From NCBI GenBank assembly GCA_905331475.1, contig CAJNYU010002985.1, forward strand, positions 186,001 through 250,000: a stretch of 64,000 nt of DNA, read 5' to 3'. Below the pieces are notes generated by a model. The model was not told where the DNA came from. It made no database searches and worked only from the letters and a program-made list of their open reading frames with translations. Positions 25,484 through 38,059 of the stretch are shown in pieces. This DNA comes from Rotaria socialis. Its lineage: Eukaryota; Rotifera; Eurotatoria; Philodinida; Philodinidae. The number at the start of each line of letters is the position of its first letter. Within the stretch, counting starts at the first letter, position 1. Made by a program: the position numbers and the translations under genes.

Positions 25484-28400
25484 TTACATAGTTTTAGGTA
25501 TTGCCGATAAAGTATTTGCTTCACTCACTGCATACTGAATATCACGAGTGAGCCGATCAAAATTAACTTCATTTTTTGAAACAATATTTTTCGTTGAACT
25601 TTTATACATTGGTAATAAATTAGCCGGTTGAACTAAAGTTATTTTCGAACGAATAATCGTTGAATCATCATCTTTCATATCACTATTTGTACGACTTTCA
25701 TTGGAACGAGGTGGTGATGCATCATCCGGACAGAATACTGAATTTTCATCAGCACAATCTGATGTTGTTTCATTCATTGTTTGCATATTACTTATGCGAA
25801 ATTTATTACGTCGTTGAACATCGTTCCATCGGCGTACAATTTTTAATGTTTGATTAGAATTTGCTATAATTGGTCTCATTTGATGAGGATTCAAATGGCC
25901 ATTACTATAGATTATTGTCGCCGTCGGTTTACCATTTATATCAGTTGCTGTTGGATGAAACTAAATTAAGGAACAAATTTTTTTTCTTTCCGTAGTAAAA
26001 CAAAAGTTAACTTACACGTGGTGCAATAGGTTTCGGTTTTAATTGTTGATCATTTCTTGCTATTGGACGATAACGTGGATTGAGAAGACGTGTCATTTTT
26101 TTCGGTATTTGCAAATCAAAATTTGTAATTTGTGTTGTGTTTTCAACATATTCATCATCGTCACCACCACCACTATCAGAATCATCGTTGGATTCTTCAT
26201 CATCGTGAAGCATTTTATTCATATCAAAACGTGTACGTCGATGTCGACCACGTTGGCTAATATTTTTCGTTGAATCATCAATATAAGACGATGAAACATT
26301 ACTATTTTCATTTGTTTGACTGATTGATAACATCGATTCATCGGCATGAAGATTATCATCGAGATTTTCCTGTTCAGATTCCGATGCCGTTATACTTTCA
26401 TCACTTGAATATTCTTTTGCTTTGATTTTACGTTCAAGAGTTTTCTTCATATTATATTCAGTACGATTTTGTTCGACGATATTAAAATTAATTAATAGTT
26501 CTTTTAGTTTTTCAATTAAATGATTTGATAACTTTTTATGTTCACACAATGGACAATACCAATCACCATCGGGTACTGATAGAAGTTTAGGTCGTAAACA
26601 TTCAAGATGATAAGCATCATCACAATCATCGCATAATAATAAAACTTCTGGGCGATCACTTTTAAAACATATCTTACATGCTGTAACTATTGTTGATGCT
26701 TGTGCAGTTTTAGCAGAACGTAATTGCTCGCCTGTTGCATTATTATCTTCATCAAGTTCAAAGAAATTATCGTCATTCGCTATTTCAGCTGCATTAGGCA
26801 AATAATCATCCGAGTTATATTCATCGTCGGAGAGATAATCAATGTGTTCATCTGAACTTGATGTTGAAAAACAAAAATCATCGTTTAGATTTCGTCGTGA
26901 TGTTGCTTTACGTCGACGACGAGAGCGGCCTGATTTATTACTATTTGTTGATGTTGTCGGATCATTGGAAGCTTTACTTTTGCCATTCATTGAACGTTTT
27001 CGTTTACCTGCTGGAACCTAAATAAAAAAATTTTCTCATAAACTTTCTACTTCACCTGTCAGTAAAATAAAATATGTTTAATACTCTAGAGCAAGGCAAT
27101 CGATCTATTATTTTCTCCATTCAGTATAATATGAAACGCAATAATTGACTCGCTCTTTCTAACGTTATGTATTTCCAGAGATTTACAGGTTAATCATATG
27201 AAGAGTTTTTGTTCAAATCAGAAATTCTATTAGAACATGTTTCAGTCATTGAAGTTTCTCGAAACGCAGTCGGATGGTGCCACGGAAATGCACCTGACGG
27301 TTTCTCCTATGTTCCTGAACGAGGAAGTTTCAACACTTACATGAATAAGATTATCTAAGCATGTATTAGAGATTGTGTAGCTTTGTTTTCCTATGTAAGA
27401 CAACATCATACCTGTGAAGATGCTTTTGAATTGCCAGCAGACGTTGACTCAGTGGCTATTGATTTTCGTGGTCGTGCTGATCGACGTGTAGAAAGATTTT
27501 CTTTGTAGACGAAGGATTCTTCATTTTGAGTATCGTTATCTTCATCATTACTGTTTTCTTCAGTAACAATTTTACGTTTTCGACCTCGACGTGCCGGTGT
27601 TATCGCTTCTTCTTTGGGTTCACTTTTTACTTCTGTTTCGATTTCAGTCTTTTCTTTTTTTATTGATCTTACTGAACTTCTTGGTCGTCCTCGTTTTTTC
27701 TTCATTGATTCATTGAGATTGTCATCACCGTTGGGTGCCATTTCAATATCTTCTGACTTTATATCGGCATCGATTTGCTGCTTTGCTATGCTCTTTTGTC
27801 TTCCAGGTTTTGTCTTTATTAATACATCAGATGTTTCATGAGCATCCGATATTGATGAAGCTTCTTGTTTTTCTTCTTTTATTTCTACATTGACCGGATT
27901 TTTTTCATTATTTAATGATTTTATTGAACCTTTCGGTCGACCACGTTTCTTTTTCATTGGTTCATTTGGCTTTTCATCATCATTGAGTGTGGGTTCGATT
28001 TTTTCTTCGTCGTCTTCTTGTTTGATTTCTTTTTTCACTGGTGTTATAGAGCCTTTTGGTCGTCCACGTTTTCGTTGGGCAGAATATTCAAGTGTTTCAT
28101 CATCCATTGATGTTAAATCAGTTGCTTCTTCGTGTTTCAATTCGATTTCAATTTGAGATTTTATTGATTTAGCTGAGCTCTTTGGCCGGCCACGTCTTTT
28201 CTTCGTTGATTCATCGAGTTTTTCATCTTCAATCGCCATGGGTTCAGCATACTCTTCCTCTTCTTCTTTCATCTCTGTTACAGAAGGTAAATAAAGTTTC
28301 TGAAATTCATTCGAAGGTGTCAAACAAGAAAATGGTTCATAATCAATCGCCCAATCTATACAAAAGAAAAATATCATCAAAACGAAGATTGAAATTCTAA

Positions 28401-29509
28401 TTTATCTTACCGGCAAATTTTTCACGAACAGTAGAATCAGTAATTAATAATTTAATAAAATTTTCCAGTTCATCCCGATCTCTAGAACAGATAAAAAAAA
28501 ACATTATATCAACACTACGATCAAAAACATAGATCGGTGACAACACTGATAGGCGACTCGTTGTAATCTATGATCTAACTGCTGATTGTATGTCTCATGA
28601 GATAAAAACACAACGAAGAAATGTGTCAAAACATTCTATTTCCATAAGAATCGTACTGATAACTTTCTAATTATATATTTCTATTGACTTACTTAGCAAC
28701 ATTACTCCATGCTCGATCGATATCAGCATCTTCGCGAAATAAACGTACAAAACAATCAGTTCCCTATATCATTGAAAAATAAGTTTGATTCATGTAATAT
28801 TTAAAGAGACACGCATACCACGAAAAGCCAATAGGAAACTCCAAAACGATCACGACCTAATGGTGCTGATTTTATTTCTCTTGCTGCTTTATCTACGAGC
28901 GTATTTCTAAATGTTTGATTTAAATCGAACTGGCTTTCTAGTAAATTCTAAAAAAAATAAAAAAATTTCGTGATGAAAATAACTGAATTGCTAATCTTAA
29001 TCTACTTTTAAAATTCGAATTTTAACATTAATTTCAGCTTGTAAATAACCTGCTGTTGCCAAATGATCACCATCGTTTAAATCAAATCGAGATGCAAACT
29101 AAACACCAAACGCAAAAAGTTAACAACAAAAATGAAAATCACATCTTACTTTAGTTATAATAGAATCAAATTTTTCTCGTTGAGTATTTTTAGCTAATGA
29201 TAATCGTTTAAGTAGAATAAAATGATAATCAATAAGACGTGCTGGAACAGCATCTAAATATTTTTGTCAAAATAGTTATCATTAAAAAAAATTCAAAAAA
29301 CACGTACTACGTTCTTCATAATTTATCAGATGATCTTCAAGACGTTGCAATGAATAATTTGGTAGATCGAGTACAGATCGAAATTTTTCAAGAAAACAAA
29401 GAACTATGCCATAATTCGCGTCATTGAGCAGTAGTAATCGACGTTGATCTTTGCCGATTGATTCAGTTTTTGGACTGAATTCAGTAGAAAGATTGTCTTC
29501 AGTACTCAT
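25484..29509 (-). CDS. rsf1: RSF1-like chromatin remodelling protein with AT-hooks and PHD finger
   Basis: The protein has about 1,030 residues from nine exons, given high to low: 29509-29308 (or 29311; two phase-compatible donors), 29253-29150, 29098-29006, 28947-28819, 28763-28693, 28481-28411, 28355-27412, 27017-26016 and 25960-25484. The N-terminal region matches the RSF1 WHIM-type module, with VLCFLEKFRSVLDLP, then RDRFGVSYWLFVGTDCFVRL. An acidic/basic middle carries regularly spaced AT-hooks (RGRPK) near residues 278, 320, 361 and 445, a degenerate one near 407 and RRGRKRK near 480. A PHD finger (about 651-695, CKICFKSD...DDCDDAYHLEC...WYCPLC) follows. Human RSF1 pairs with the ISWI ATPase SNF2H to space nucleosomes. 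The PHD finger suggests histone-tail binding. The AT-hook array is not, to my knowledge, part of vertebrate RSF1. Confidence 0.88.
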
Positions 29510-30454
29510 GCTTGATTTCAGTTAAGTTCTATCGTCTGTAAAATATCTTTATTGATAATTTTAATCATTCGAATTGATATGGATAAATTTGAGATCTAAA
29601 ATATACGAAATCTACATGCAATAGTGCTTATTCCTTAGACAATAGGATAATGCTCGTAAGAAAACGACGTTTTTTTGCCTTCATCATTCATGCTGTTGCC
29701 CTCGTCCGCAACCGCTTCCAGTTTTTATCATCTTTGTTAACAAACGATTATGATTTATCAGATAGTTTACCATTCAGAGCATTTGATTGATAGATGTCTC
29801 TAGCAGAATTTCAACTGCGTCGTAGTCGTAATAAAGAATATAATTCAACGTTTAGATGATTTACTATATTGTTATTCAAAATGAAATAAAAATCATAAAC
29901 AATATCTGACAAAACGACACTAACTACAAACGTTATCATATTTTTTTTTCCAATTCCAACAGTGCGTAAATATGGATTGCAAACATTGAGTCATTTTCAC
30001 TCCTGTCAAATACAAAAATGAAGTGTAGTTGTCATGTGTGACTTTAGCGAATAATAGTTATTAAAGAAAGCTGTTTTAAGTTGAATTCAATTAGATATTT
30101 GAAAATTTTTGTGTTACTAAAAAGTGCCAATTATTCTATTTGAATTTATCATAGGTGTCTGTATCTAAGTTGATGCATAAGTGCGAGAAAATCATTAGAA
30201 GCTAGACATTTGAATTCAGATTTCTGTTAGTATTACGTTTCGAATCCCAGTCATCTTGAGTAACAGTCGATGTCATTATGAAAAATAATATGTCGACAAA
30301 AAAAGAAAACAAAAGAGAATCATGTTTTATGTCATCTCACCTGGATGACATTCAAATATTCTAGATTACTATCGATATTGATACAGTTTTCGTTTAAAAT
30401 ATCATAACAACAAGTTGTTTATCGATTGTCATACTTCATTCTATAGAAAAAAAG
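29510..30454. promoter_or_regulatory. Divergent intergenic region, RSF1 and MBL gene
   Basis: The two flanking genes start 945 bp apart and point away from each other, so both promoters must lie here. It is AT-rich. No clear TATA or other motif decides either start. Confidence 0.4.
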
Positions 30455-31396
30455 ATGGGAGCTAACATGTCCTTAGAAGATTCTATTGATGCACGACCCC
30501 AAAGCGATAGACGACCCACTGAAGATATCAATGTAAAAGTATGGTTTGCATGTTGTAAATCTCAACACAATAAACATTTCTTTTTTGATTAATACTTATT
30601 TCTTTTTTAGGTCGTACAAGGAATTTCATCGTATGATATTATTTGTTTGGGTGTTGGTAAAGGTGCTACTGCTGTCTATTCGAATCAAGCAAGCAGTTCA
30701 TTTGCTCTTCTACGTCGATCAACAAAAGAATGTATTCTTCTCATTGATATTGGTCTTGGCTCAATTTATGCCCTTCAAAAATATTTAGAAAAATCTGATG
30801 TCATACCTCGGCAAATATTCGTTTCTCATAATCATACAGATCATAGCGGAGAATTGCCTGTGTATATTGCCAATGAAGCTTTAAAATCCGTTGTTCAAGT
30901 CTATTGCTATACAGGCGTTCAGTCGCGTCTACGTCAACATCGGTGTGCTGAACTTGAATCGGCAACAACAGATTTTTTTAAAAATGTAAAATGGATCATG
31001 TGCGATGAATCACAAGTTGTTGAACTTGATTCAGGAGATCCGAATTCAAAATTAAAAATACGTGTTCAACGAAGTCAGCACAGTGAACTATGTGGTGGTT
31101 TTGTTCTGTATGAAAATGATCAAGCAATTCTGGGTTTTTCTGGAGACTCTGGTTTCAATGAAGAATATTTTAAATTTCTCTGGACAGCACCAACAATTTT
31201 GGTTGATGGCCGTGAAAAAAGTACCTATGAACATGCTAGTTTTGATGAAATTTTAAATTTTTATAAAACAACGAGTAAACAACGGCGAGTTTTTGTCTAT
31301 CATTATGGTCTTGCAAATGAAAAACCAACATTTCCTATTGAGTCTATATCGGCTGTAATACCTGGTCAAGTTATACAATTAATGTTGCCTCAATGA
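30455..31396 (+). CDS. Metallo-beta-lactamase-fold hydrolase
   Basis: The protein has 289 residues from two exons: 30455-30538 and 30611-31396. The MBL metal motif HNHTDH sits at residues 101-106. Later ligand candidates are the His in RSQHSELCGGF, the Asp in LGFSGDSGF and the His in VYHYGL. The order resembles the RNase Z/arylsulfatase branch of the superfamily. The catalysed reaction cannot be told from sequence. The N-terminus reads MGANMS, which fits the N-myristoylation consensus (Gly2, Ser6), so the enzyme may be membrane-attached. The first exon is short (28 codons) and splices in phase 0. Confidence 0.82.
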
Positions 31397-33515
31397 ATTT
31401 TATCATTCAATAATAGATCAATATAAACAAGGCGAGACATTGACCGTTATTTCACATGTGCTAGCGATGCGCGGAAAATTGAAATACAAAAAAAAATAAA
31501 TTCTTCACTTTTGCGTGCGATATAATATTGTTCTATTGCATTTCTTCAATGCGCCATTCGGCAATTGTTCTAGGTGTGAAATCGATTGTAGGCTAAGATT
31601 GCACGTTCTCTAACGGAGCTCTACTGAGTAATCCAGAAGTGAAGAATAATTTGATTTTCTCTCTATGAAACCGGTGTTGAGGTTAAAATTACTTTTTTTT
31701 CAAAATTTGAAAATTGAGAAAAACGGCAAAAAGTTAGAATAGCTATAGCCAGCTAACTAATTCAACCTGATCAAGTCTTCGATTCGTTGTTTCAATAAAT
31801 TAAGTGTAAATTATAATTATTTTCATGTGTAAGACAGATAAAATGAAAGCAAAATCATTTCATCCCTCCTTGTTGTTAAAAACTTCATATCTATATATTT
31901 TTGCTTGCATAGTTGGCTGGTAGATGAATGAAAAGTTACATTTACTTGCATTTGAGTATCGAATTTGAAAGAAAGTGTAATACATTCTATTCTATTCCCA
32001 TATGATCCATACTGATAGTCGAAACGCGTGTACCTAAGAACAGCATGCAAAAGCTGTGACTGCGTTATTCCATCTCTTATTTTTTCAAATGATGATCATA
32101 TCTGCAGTTTGTTTTTTAAACGTTTACTATAAAACTGCTGCCTACCAATTGAATAATTGTATTCTTTTCAATCGCATACGTCGATCACTACTCTTATGAA
32201 CACATCATTATACTGCTTTCGATCTTTCTTTTTATAATGACGAGCGAGAGAAGATATGCGAAGAAATCGCAAGAATACAGAGAGGCCAGACTACTATCAA
32301 TTAGTCGCAAACGTTGAAAGATCTGGAACAAATATCTTGACTAGTATAGTTAAAAGTCAATATTTTGTCAGTGAAATTCAAGATTCTAACGTTCCATTAA
32401 GTTAGAACGAGAGTCATTTGTTTACAAAACCATGATTACTTTAATACGCTGCCAATTTACTGTATCAGAAAAGTTTTACGCATACATGCTTCCATTCGAA
32501 AGTATGCTTACTATATATATGTGATTAAAATCTTGGAATTTTTGCATTTTGAATGTGATCATTAATGTGAGAGAAGTCGCACTGGTCCTCAGTAAAAGAT
32601 GTTGCATTTAACTAATTGTAGAAGCCAATAAAACGATTTTTAACGAACTAATAAATATTTCGAAAATTATGATAGCAATAATGCATAAATACAAATATTT
32701 TTAACGATAAAGAGCGATGAAAGTCAATAAATTTTATTTTATAATGTGTTTTATACATGAAAATAAATAAAATTTCCACTTAATTTATTAAAATAACGAA
32801 TCAAAAACTTGATCAAATTCAATTAGTTCGTTGGTTATAACTCAAGTTATGACTGAACCAGTTTTAATCTCAACAGTGCCCCGGACCCATCACAAACCGT
32901 AACTGGCAAACCGAGAACTCTATCTGTTAATGAAAACTTCTTTCATTGCTTGTGGAGAACGAGGAGGCGGCGATGCTAATTTCTAACCTATATAGTTGAA
33001 CAACAGAAATCGTTAGAAATCGACTGATTTAAAAACAACTCCATAGAACCGGACCGCCCGATGCTATTTCTGTCTGTCGATATATATCCAGTTTGTGAAG
33101 TGGTCTATTACATATAAAAACGACTATTTGGGAGCAGCCAAGAGAGTTAAAATGCTTTTACTCATGTTGTTATCTTCCTTTTTTTTATGATATATTTGCC
33201 GTTTTTCTTCATTGAAAAAAGCGGAAGAGCCAACACTTTTAGCTTTTGTTTGTCTAACTACATATATAGAGCTGCTTTTATTTTGACTTTTTCTTCCAAT
33301 TCTTTTAGCAGATACTATGCAAATGTTTGCGCGCCCATGATAAGAAACGTCAATATGCCCGTGAGTATGTGTGCCTATCAAACATTGTGATAAAATGTAA
33401 AGCTGAAAATATTCACAGGTGCTTTTGACGCAACATACTACAAATCTTCTTCGAACTGTTACTTTCATTTAACCTGTTGACCATTACTTTAATTAAGTGA
33501 TAACATACTATTCTG
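31397..33515. other. Intergenic, no gene seen
   Basis: AT-rich spacer with only short open frames of no protein-like character. No paired terminal repeats were noticed. Confidence 0.5.
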
Positions 33516-35825
33516 ATGTATCGAACATGCTTTTTTATAATGATTTATTTTCCAATTATTCATGCATTTACTTGTGGACAATCCAGTATAAAACCAAATG
33601 ATCTATCGAGTACAAAAATAATTAATGGTACCGAAGCTCGACCTCATAGTTGGCCGTGGGTATGATTAATTTTTGAGAAAAACGTGTTTTTTTAAAATTT
33701 TTACTCAGATAGTGTCGCTTCAACATCCATTACTGGGACATTTTTGTGGAGGTTCAGTGATCGATGCTAATTATGTGATATCAGCAGCTCATTGCTTTTT
33801 TAACATTTTTTTTTACGACAGCATTGTCTTTATTGGAAATCATTATCTCACTGATCGCGTTGAGTATCGAACAATAAGTGCAGTTATAATTCATCCTTTG
33901 TACACATTGGTTGATGGCAGTCCGGACGACATAGTACTTCTTAAACTAAATCAATCGATCGATATTAAATCTTATCCACCAATTTGCTTACCTACAAATG
34001 ATTCAGCTATATTGGAGTTACCCGGACAAAGGTTGACCATTGCAGGTTGGGGGCTGACGAATGAGAGTGAATCGTCAAATGTGTTACTTCAGACAACATT
34101 ATCAATTTTTGATTCTTCAATCCCAGAGTGTCATCCTTTTATGAATGATACGAATAAACAGTTATGTGTCGGTGTCATCGGTGGAGGAACTGGAAGTTGT
34201 TCGGTGAGTATCACAAAAGCAAAATAAAGGGAGTTAATTGTCATTTTATCTTGTTTATCGTTCAATATGTTTTATTAAAAAACGAAGTATATCAAAATAT
34301 ACAATTTCAATGATCTATAGTTTACCAAGAAAATCTTCTTTAATGCGTTCTCATTGTATTTCCGACAAAAAAACATTCTTCGTTTCGGGGAAATTCTCGA
34401 CATAGTGAGTAAGCTGATCTATTGATATATGTGACGCATTTCTTATCTTACCTTTCCAACCAATAAAAACTTTGGTTTAAATGTTATCACGTGGCATCTT
34501 ATCTTATCAGTAAGAGGTTCTTGAATAAATATCAATTGAAAACATTGAGATTAAGACTGTCTGAAGTTTATTTATGATTTCAAATAAAATATTCAGCATT
34601 ATTATAACAAACTACTGATATTGGATTTCTAAGCTGCATCCCACTGTCTTGTTGATAGATTATATCATCACTCTACAGTGCTTTAACTACAGATTGCATA
34701 TGTTGAATATCAAATAAAAAATAGTTTTCATCTAAAAATGTTGCCGTATATTTAAGTATAATTGGAGACCAGCGCTCCGCATGCGGTGAAACTTGTTCAA
34801 AAATTTCTACAAGAGATGATAATACAAATACGTTTTTGTTACAAAAATTATTTTTTGATCTATGCAGATTGCTCCAGTAGTTTTTATTTTTCTGAAAAAT
34901 CCTTTAAAAAACTCGATAGGATTCATGTGAAAGTTTTTTTTGAATGAAGAAAGCCGATGGTTAAAGTTATCATCTACTTCAAAAACAATTGTTTTAACGA
35001 AAGAATGTATCAATTCTGTTTGGAATCGCTTCCAGCAATGTCCTCATTCGTCTCATGCCATTGAATTTGTTTTTTTTTAAAGTTTCATTTCATTTCAATC
35101 TATAGGACGTCCCCACGCCCATATATGTCAAATTTGGAACTTGAATTCAATTGAAATTTCAAGTTTCAAGTTTGACACTACTGATAAGTTGATGAGACGA
35201 TGAAATAAAAACGACCTATTATATTTCATTAGTGATATCAATAGGACAAATTCCATTGAAAATATTCGGGAAACTCCATTAATATTTACAGCACAGCGAT
35301 AGTCTTCAGGAAGTGATATCTTATTTTGTTTCTATTTCCATCTAATTTCAGGGTGATAGTGGGGGACCACTGATGGGTGAGTATGACAACCGCTTTTATC
35401 TTGTTGGCATCGTCTCCAGTGGTATTAATGGATGTGGCAATGTTTCTTCTTTGTACATACGTGTCCGAGCATTTATCAATTGGATATGCGAGCAGGACTC
35501 GAACATAGCACACTGCTCGGCAATGAACATTATGACTTCTTTATCAACTGCACGGTCAACTTCGCCGCTATCGTGGACACCATCGTCGATATCGCCGCCT
35601 ACGACACCTGATGAAATTATAAAATCTACTACTATCAAAAATGGCAATATAAGCAAGCAAACAATAATCATCATTGCAAGTGTTGTACCGAGTGCTTTCT
35701 TGATTATTGTTATCGGGACCATCGTTTTTTCTTGGTACACCAAATGCTATAAGCACTTGAGAACAGGTGTAAATCACCAATCCAGCGTTGAACTAAACCC
35801 CTACAGGAGAGATAATATTTCTTAA
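33516..35825 (+). CDS. Membrane-anchored S1 (trypsin-fold) serine protease
   Basis: The protein has 370 residues from three exons: 33516-33659, 33709-34203 and 35352-35825. It opens with a signal peptide (hydrophobic, about residues 5-18). The propeptide ends before IINGTEARPHSWPW, so activation would cut after Lys to free the Ile. Catalytic residues are His76 (SAAHC), Asp122 (DDIVLLKL) and Ser216 (GDSGGPL). The residue six before the Ser (chymotrypsin position 189) is Gly, not Asp, so cleavage after Arg/Lys is unlikely and an elastase- or chymotrypsin-like preference is more likely. After a Ser/Thr/Pro-rich stalk comes one membrane helix (about 317-340) and a short basic tail. That layout suggests a cell-surface enzyme. 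Intron 2 is 1.15 kb and lies just before GDSGG. Confidence 0.88.
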
Positions 35826-37270
35826 AAATGAAATATCAGCGAATTACATTACCAACGAAAAGCACAGCGAATGAAATTATTTTTTTTCGAAAATTTTGCA
35901 AAAGCGAAAGCATATTTCAGTGAATAGTGAAAACAGAAGAGCGAAATTTTCTATAGCAAAAAAAGTATTTCTAAGTATGATTTGTTTTGGTTCAGATATA
36001 TGAGGACGTTGACTATCAAATCTAATGTAATAGTCGTCTCTGCCTGTATAAACGTTAGTTACACAGTCATTCAAATGGGTGTGGGTGTGTATAAATGTAT
36101 CGCATGCGACTACCTACACTGAAAAAAAGATAGTTTTCAAAAAAACAAAAGGTTTCGCGCGGGTGTATCAAACCTTTAAAATATTCAAATAAAACGTTGA
36201 CAATCAATTTGAGGCTGTCTTGCTCTAATCAGAAACCATTTTAGAGGTTTCAAGTATTATAACCAGATGGATGAACGCGTAAACGTTCATGCTTTTTCTA
36301 TGGATCGATTTCTGTTACACCCGATATCACTTCGTTGAGCAGCGTAAAACAATAAAAGTGTTGATGAAAACTAAAACGTTCAATTAACGTAATGAAAGTA
36401 AAAAAAACTACGGAAACGGAAAAATAAAAAATAAGGCATACTTCACTTCAAGAGGATTGTTTAAATCGAATTCGATACAAACACGTGAGTCTTTGAAGCG
36501 TATTTCAGATAATGCTATACGGTTCAAGATGTTCGATCACTTCATTCCAACAAGCGGGACCTGCTTATTGATTTCTACTTACAAAGTGTGTGTAAATGTG
36601 TGCGTTTGTCAGTAGAGCCTATATCGATCTACGTTAAACCATCACACGCATTCACACCCTTTCATCGCTAAAGTTCGTTATTATTATCTCGAGCAAAAAA
36701 AAAGGAGATTTTCACTTAACATTGAATAATAGTTGTTTAGTATATTTCAAGTTTCAATTTCGTTGCTATTTAAATATTTTACAAATAAAATTTTTTTTTG
36801 AAGAATTGCAGCTAAGTTCATGGTGCTATGATATTTTCTTGATTTTCAAAACTTCATAATAATAAACTATAGATAGATAATGCTTTACCATAAATAATAT
36901 TTTACAGCAAAATAATCATTGAAAAAATACTTTCTTATCTAGACAGCCAATTAGAAAGTATGTAAATAGTCTACGCCGGGCGCAATATCTAGTGTAAAAA
37001 AACAACTGACATTATTCTAAAAATAAGCTTAACCGTTTCAGTATATCAGACAAACACATCCAAAACAGCATGTTGAATAAACATCTTAGCATGAGAAATA
37101 GTGTCACCTGTTAAACTTTACTTCCTTTTGTCTACTGGGCTAATTTATGTTGTTAGCGTGATAAGAATCAAGGAGTCGATGTATGCTATATAATATGGTA
37201 CTATTCTTCGATGATCAGTACACAATATTTCGTTTCTTAATTTTACAATCAGTATTAAACATTTTTTCAA
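35826..37270. other. Intergenic, no gene seen
   Basis: AT-rich spacer. No long open frame and no clear repeat. The promoter of the BRICHOS gene should be at its end; a TATA-like TATATAATATGG lies near 37188. Confidence 0.45.
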
Positions 37271-38059
37271 ATGTTATACTTTCTGTTATCCATCGTGCTG
37301 GTGACAGCTTCTGTCTATTCAGACCAACATTTGGTTGTAGACATTTCTGAAGAGGGTGTTGCGATTCAGCAAGAAATAACATTGCGAGATGGTTTGCAGA
37401 TAATCCATGTGCCTGCGCATAGACACTTGGAAGAAGTTTATATATATATGGACTTCGACAAGGATTTTCAACTAGTCAAATTAATCAATCAGAATAAATG
37501 TCAACTATCTAAACTGATTCCAGATATGAAACCAATCACAATTGATCCCAAACAACGTCAAAGTGCACCATTAGATTCATCAACAATGTCACATACACAG
37601 ATTGTACGCTTGGAAAAGAGTGAACCACTGACCAATCTGTCGTATCTTCGACAAGAAATGCAAATGGCTTGTACTGGATGGCCGACCTTCTGGGTTGATA
37701 ACGTGGATGAAAGCACATTTTATTCAAAGAAAAACAATTTTGAGACATTATTGGTTGGTGACAACAATTATCAGGTTTCACCATTTGCACGAGATTCGTT
37801 ATCATGCCCTCAAGGAGGTGGACACGTTGGCGTACACGTTCAATGTCATCCTGATTGTTTTTATCAATTGTGTAATCCAAGTGGTGGTAAGTGGTGTTTT
37901 TATACTGCAACTCATTGTCCAATGGTGACAACTTCATGTTGGCAACATTTAAGCAATATACCACTGGCATGCGTCCCTTGCTGCTCTCACCCAGCCGTTA
38001 AATGTTCAGGAGCATTACAATACTGCGGTTGCTATGCAAACAGTCAACTCGGAAAATAA
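37271..38059 (+). CDS. Secreted BRICHOS-domain protein with cysteine-rich tail
   Basis: A single exon of 262 residues. Residues 1-17 are a signal peptide. A BRICHOS domain spans roughly 45-145. The conserved Asp follows a beta-strand (VYIYMDFD, D61). The paired cysteines are C77 (NKCQLSKL) and C134 (ACTGWPTFWV). BRICHOS domains act as intramolecular chaperones for aggregation-prone, secreted or membrane proteins. The C-terminal 85 residues carry about 16 cysteines in CxxxC and CC patterns and may be the chaperoned client. There is no membrane segment after the signal, unlike classic BRICHOS proproteins such as proSP-C. Confidence 0.72.
   Translation: MLYFLLSIVLVTASVYSDQHLVVDISEEGVAIQQEITLRDGLQIIHVPAHRHLEEVYIYMDFDKDFQLVKLINQNKCQLSKLIPDMKPITIDPKQRQSAPLDSSTMSHTQIVRLEKSEPLTNLSYLRQEMQMACTGWPTFWVDNVDESTFYSKKNNFETLLVGDNNYQVSPFARDSLSCPQGGGHVGVHVQCHPDCFYQLCNPSGGKWCFYTATHCPMVTTSCWQHLSNIPLACVPCCSHPAVKCSGALQYCGCYANSQLGK

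Noticed and set aside
30236-30256. TTTCGAATCCC resembling a tRNA T-loop
   Set aside because: No matching acceptor, D or anticodon arms around it.
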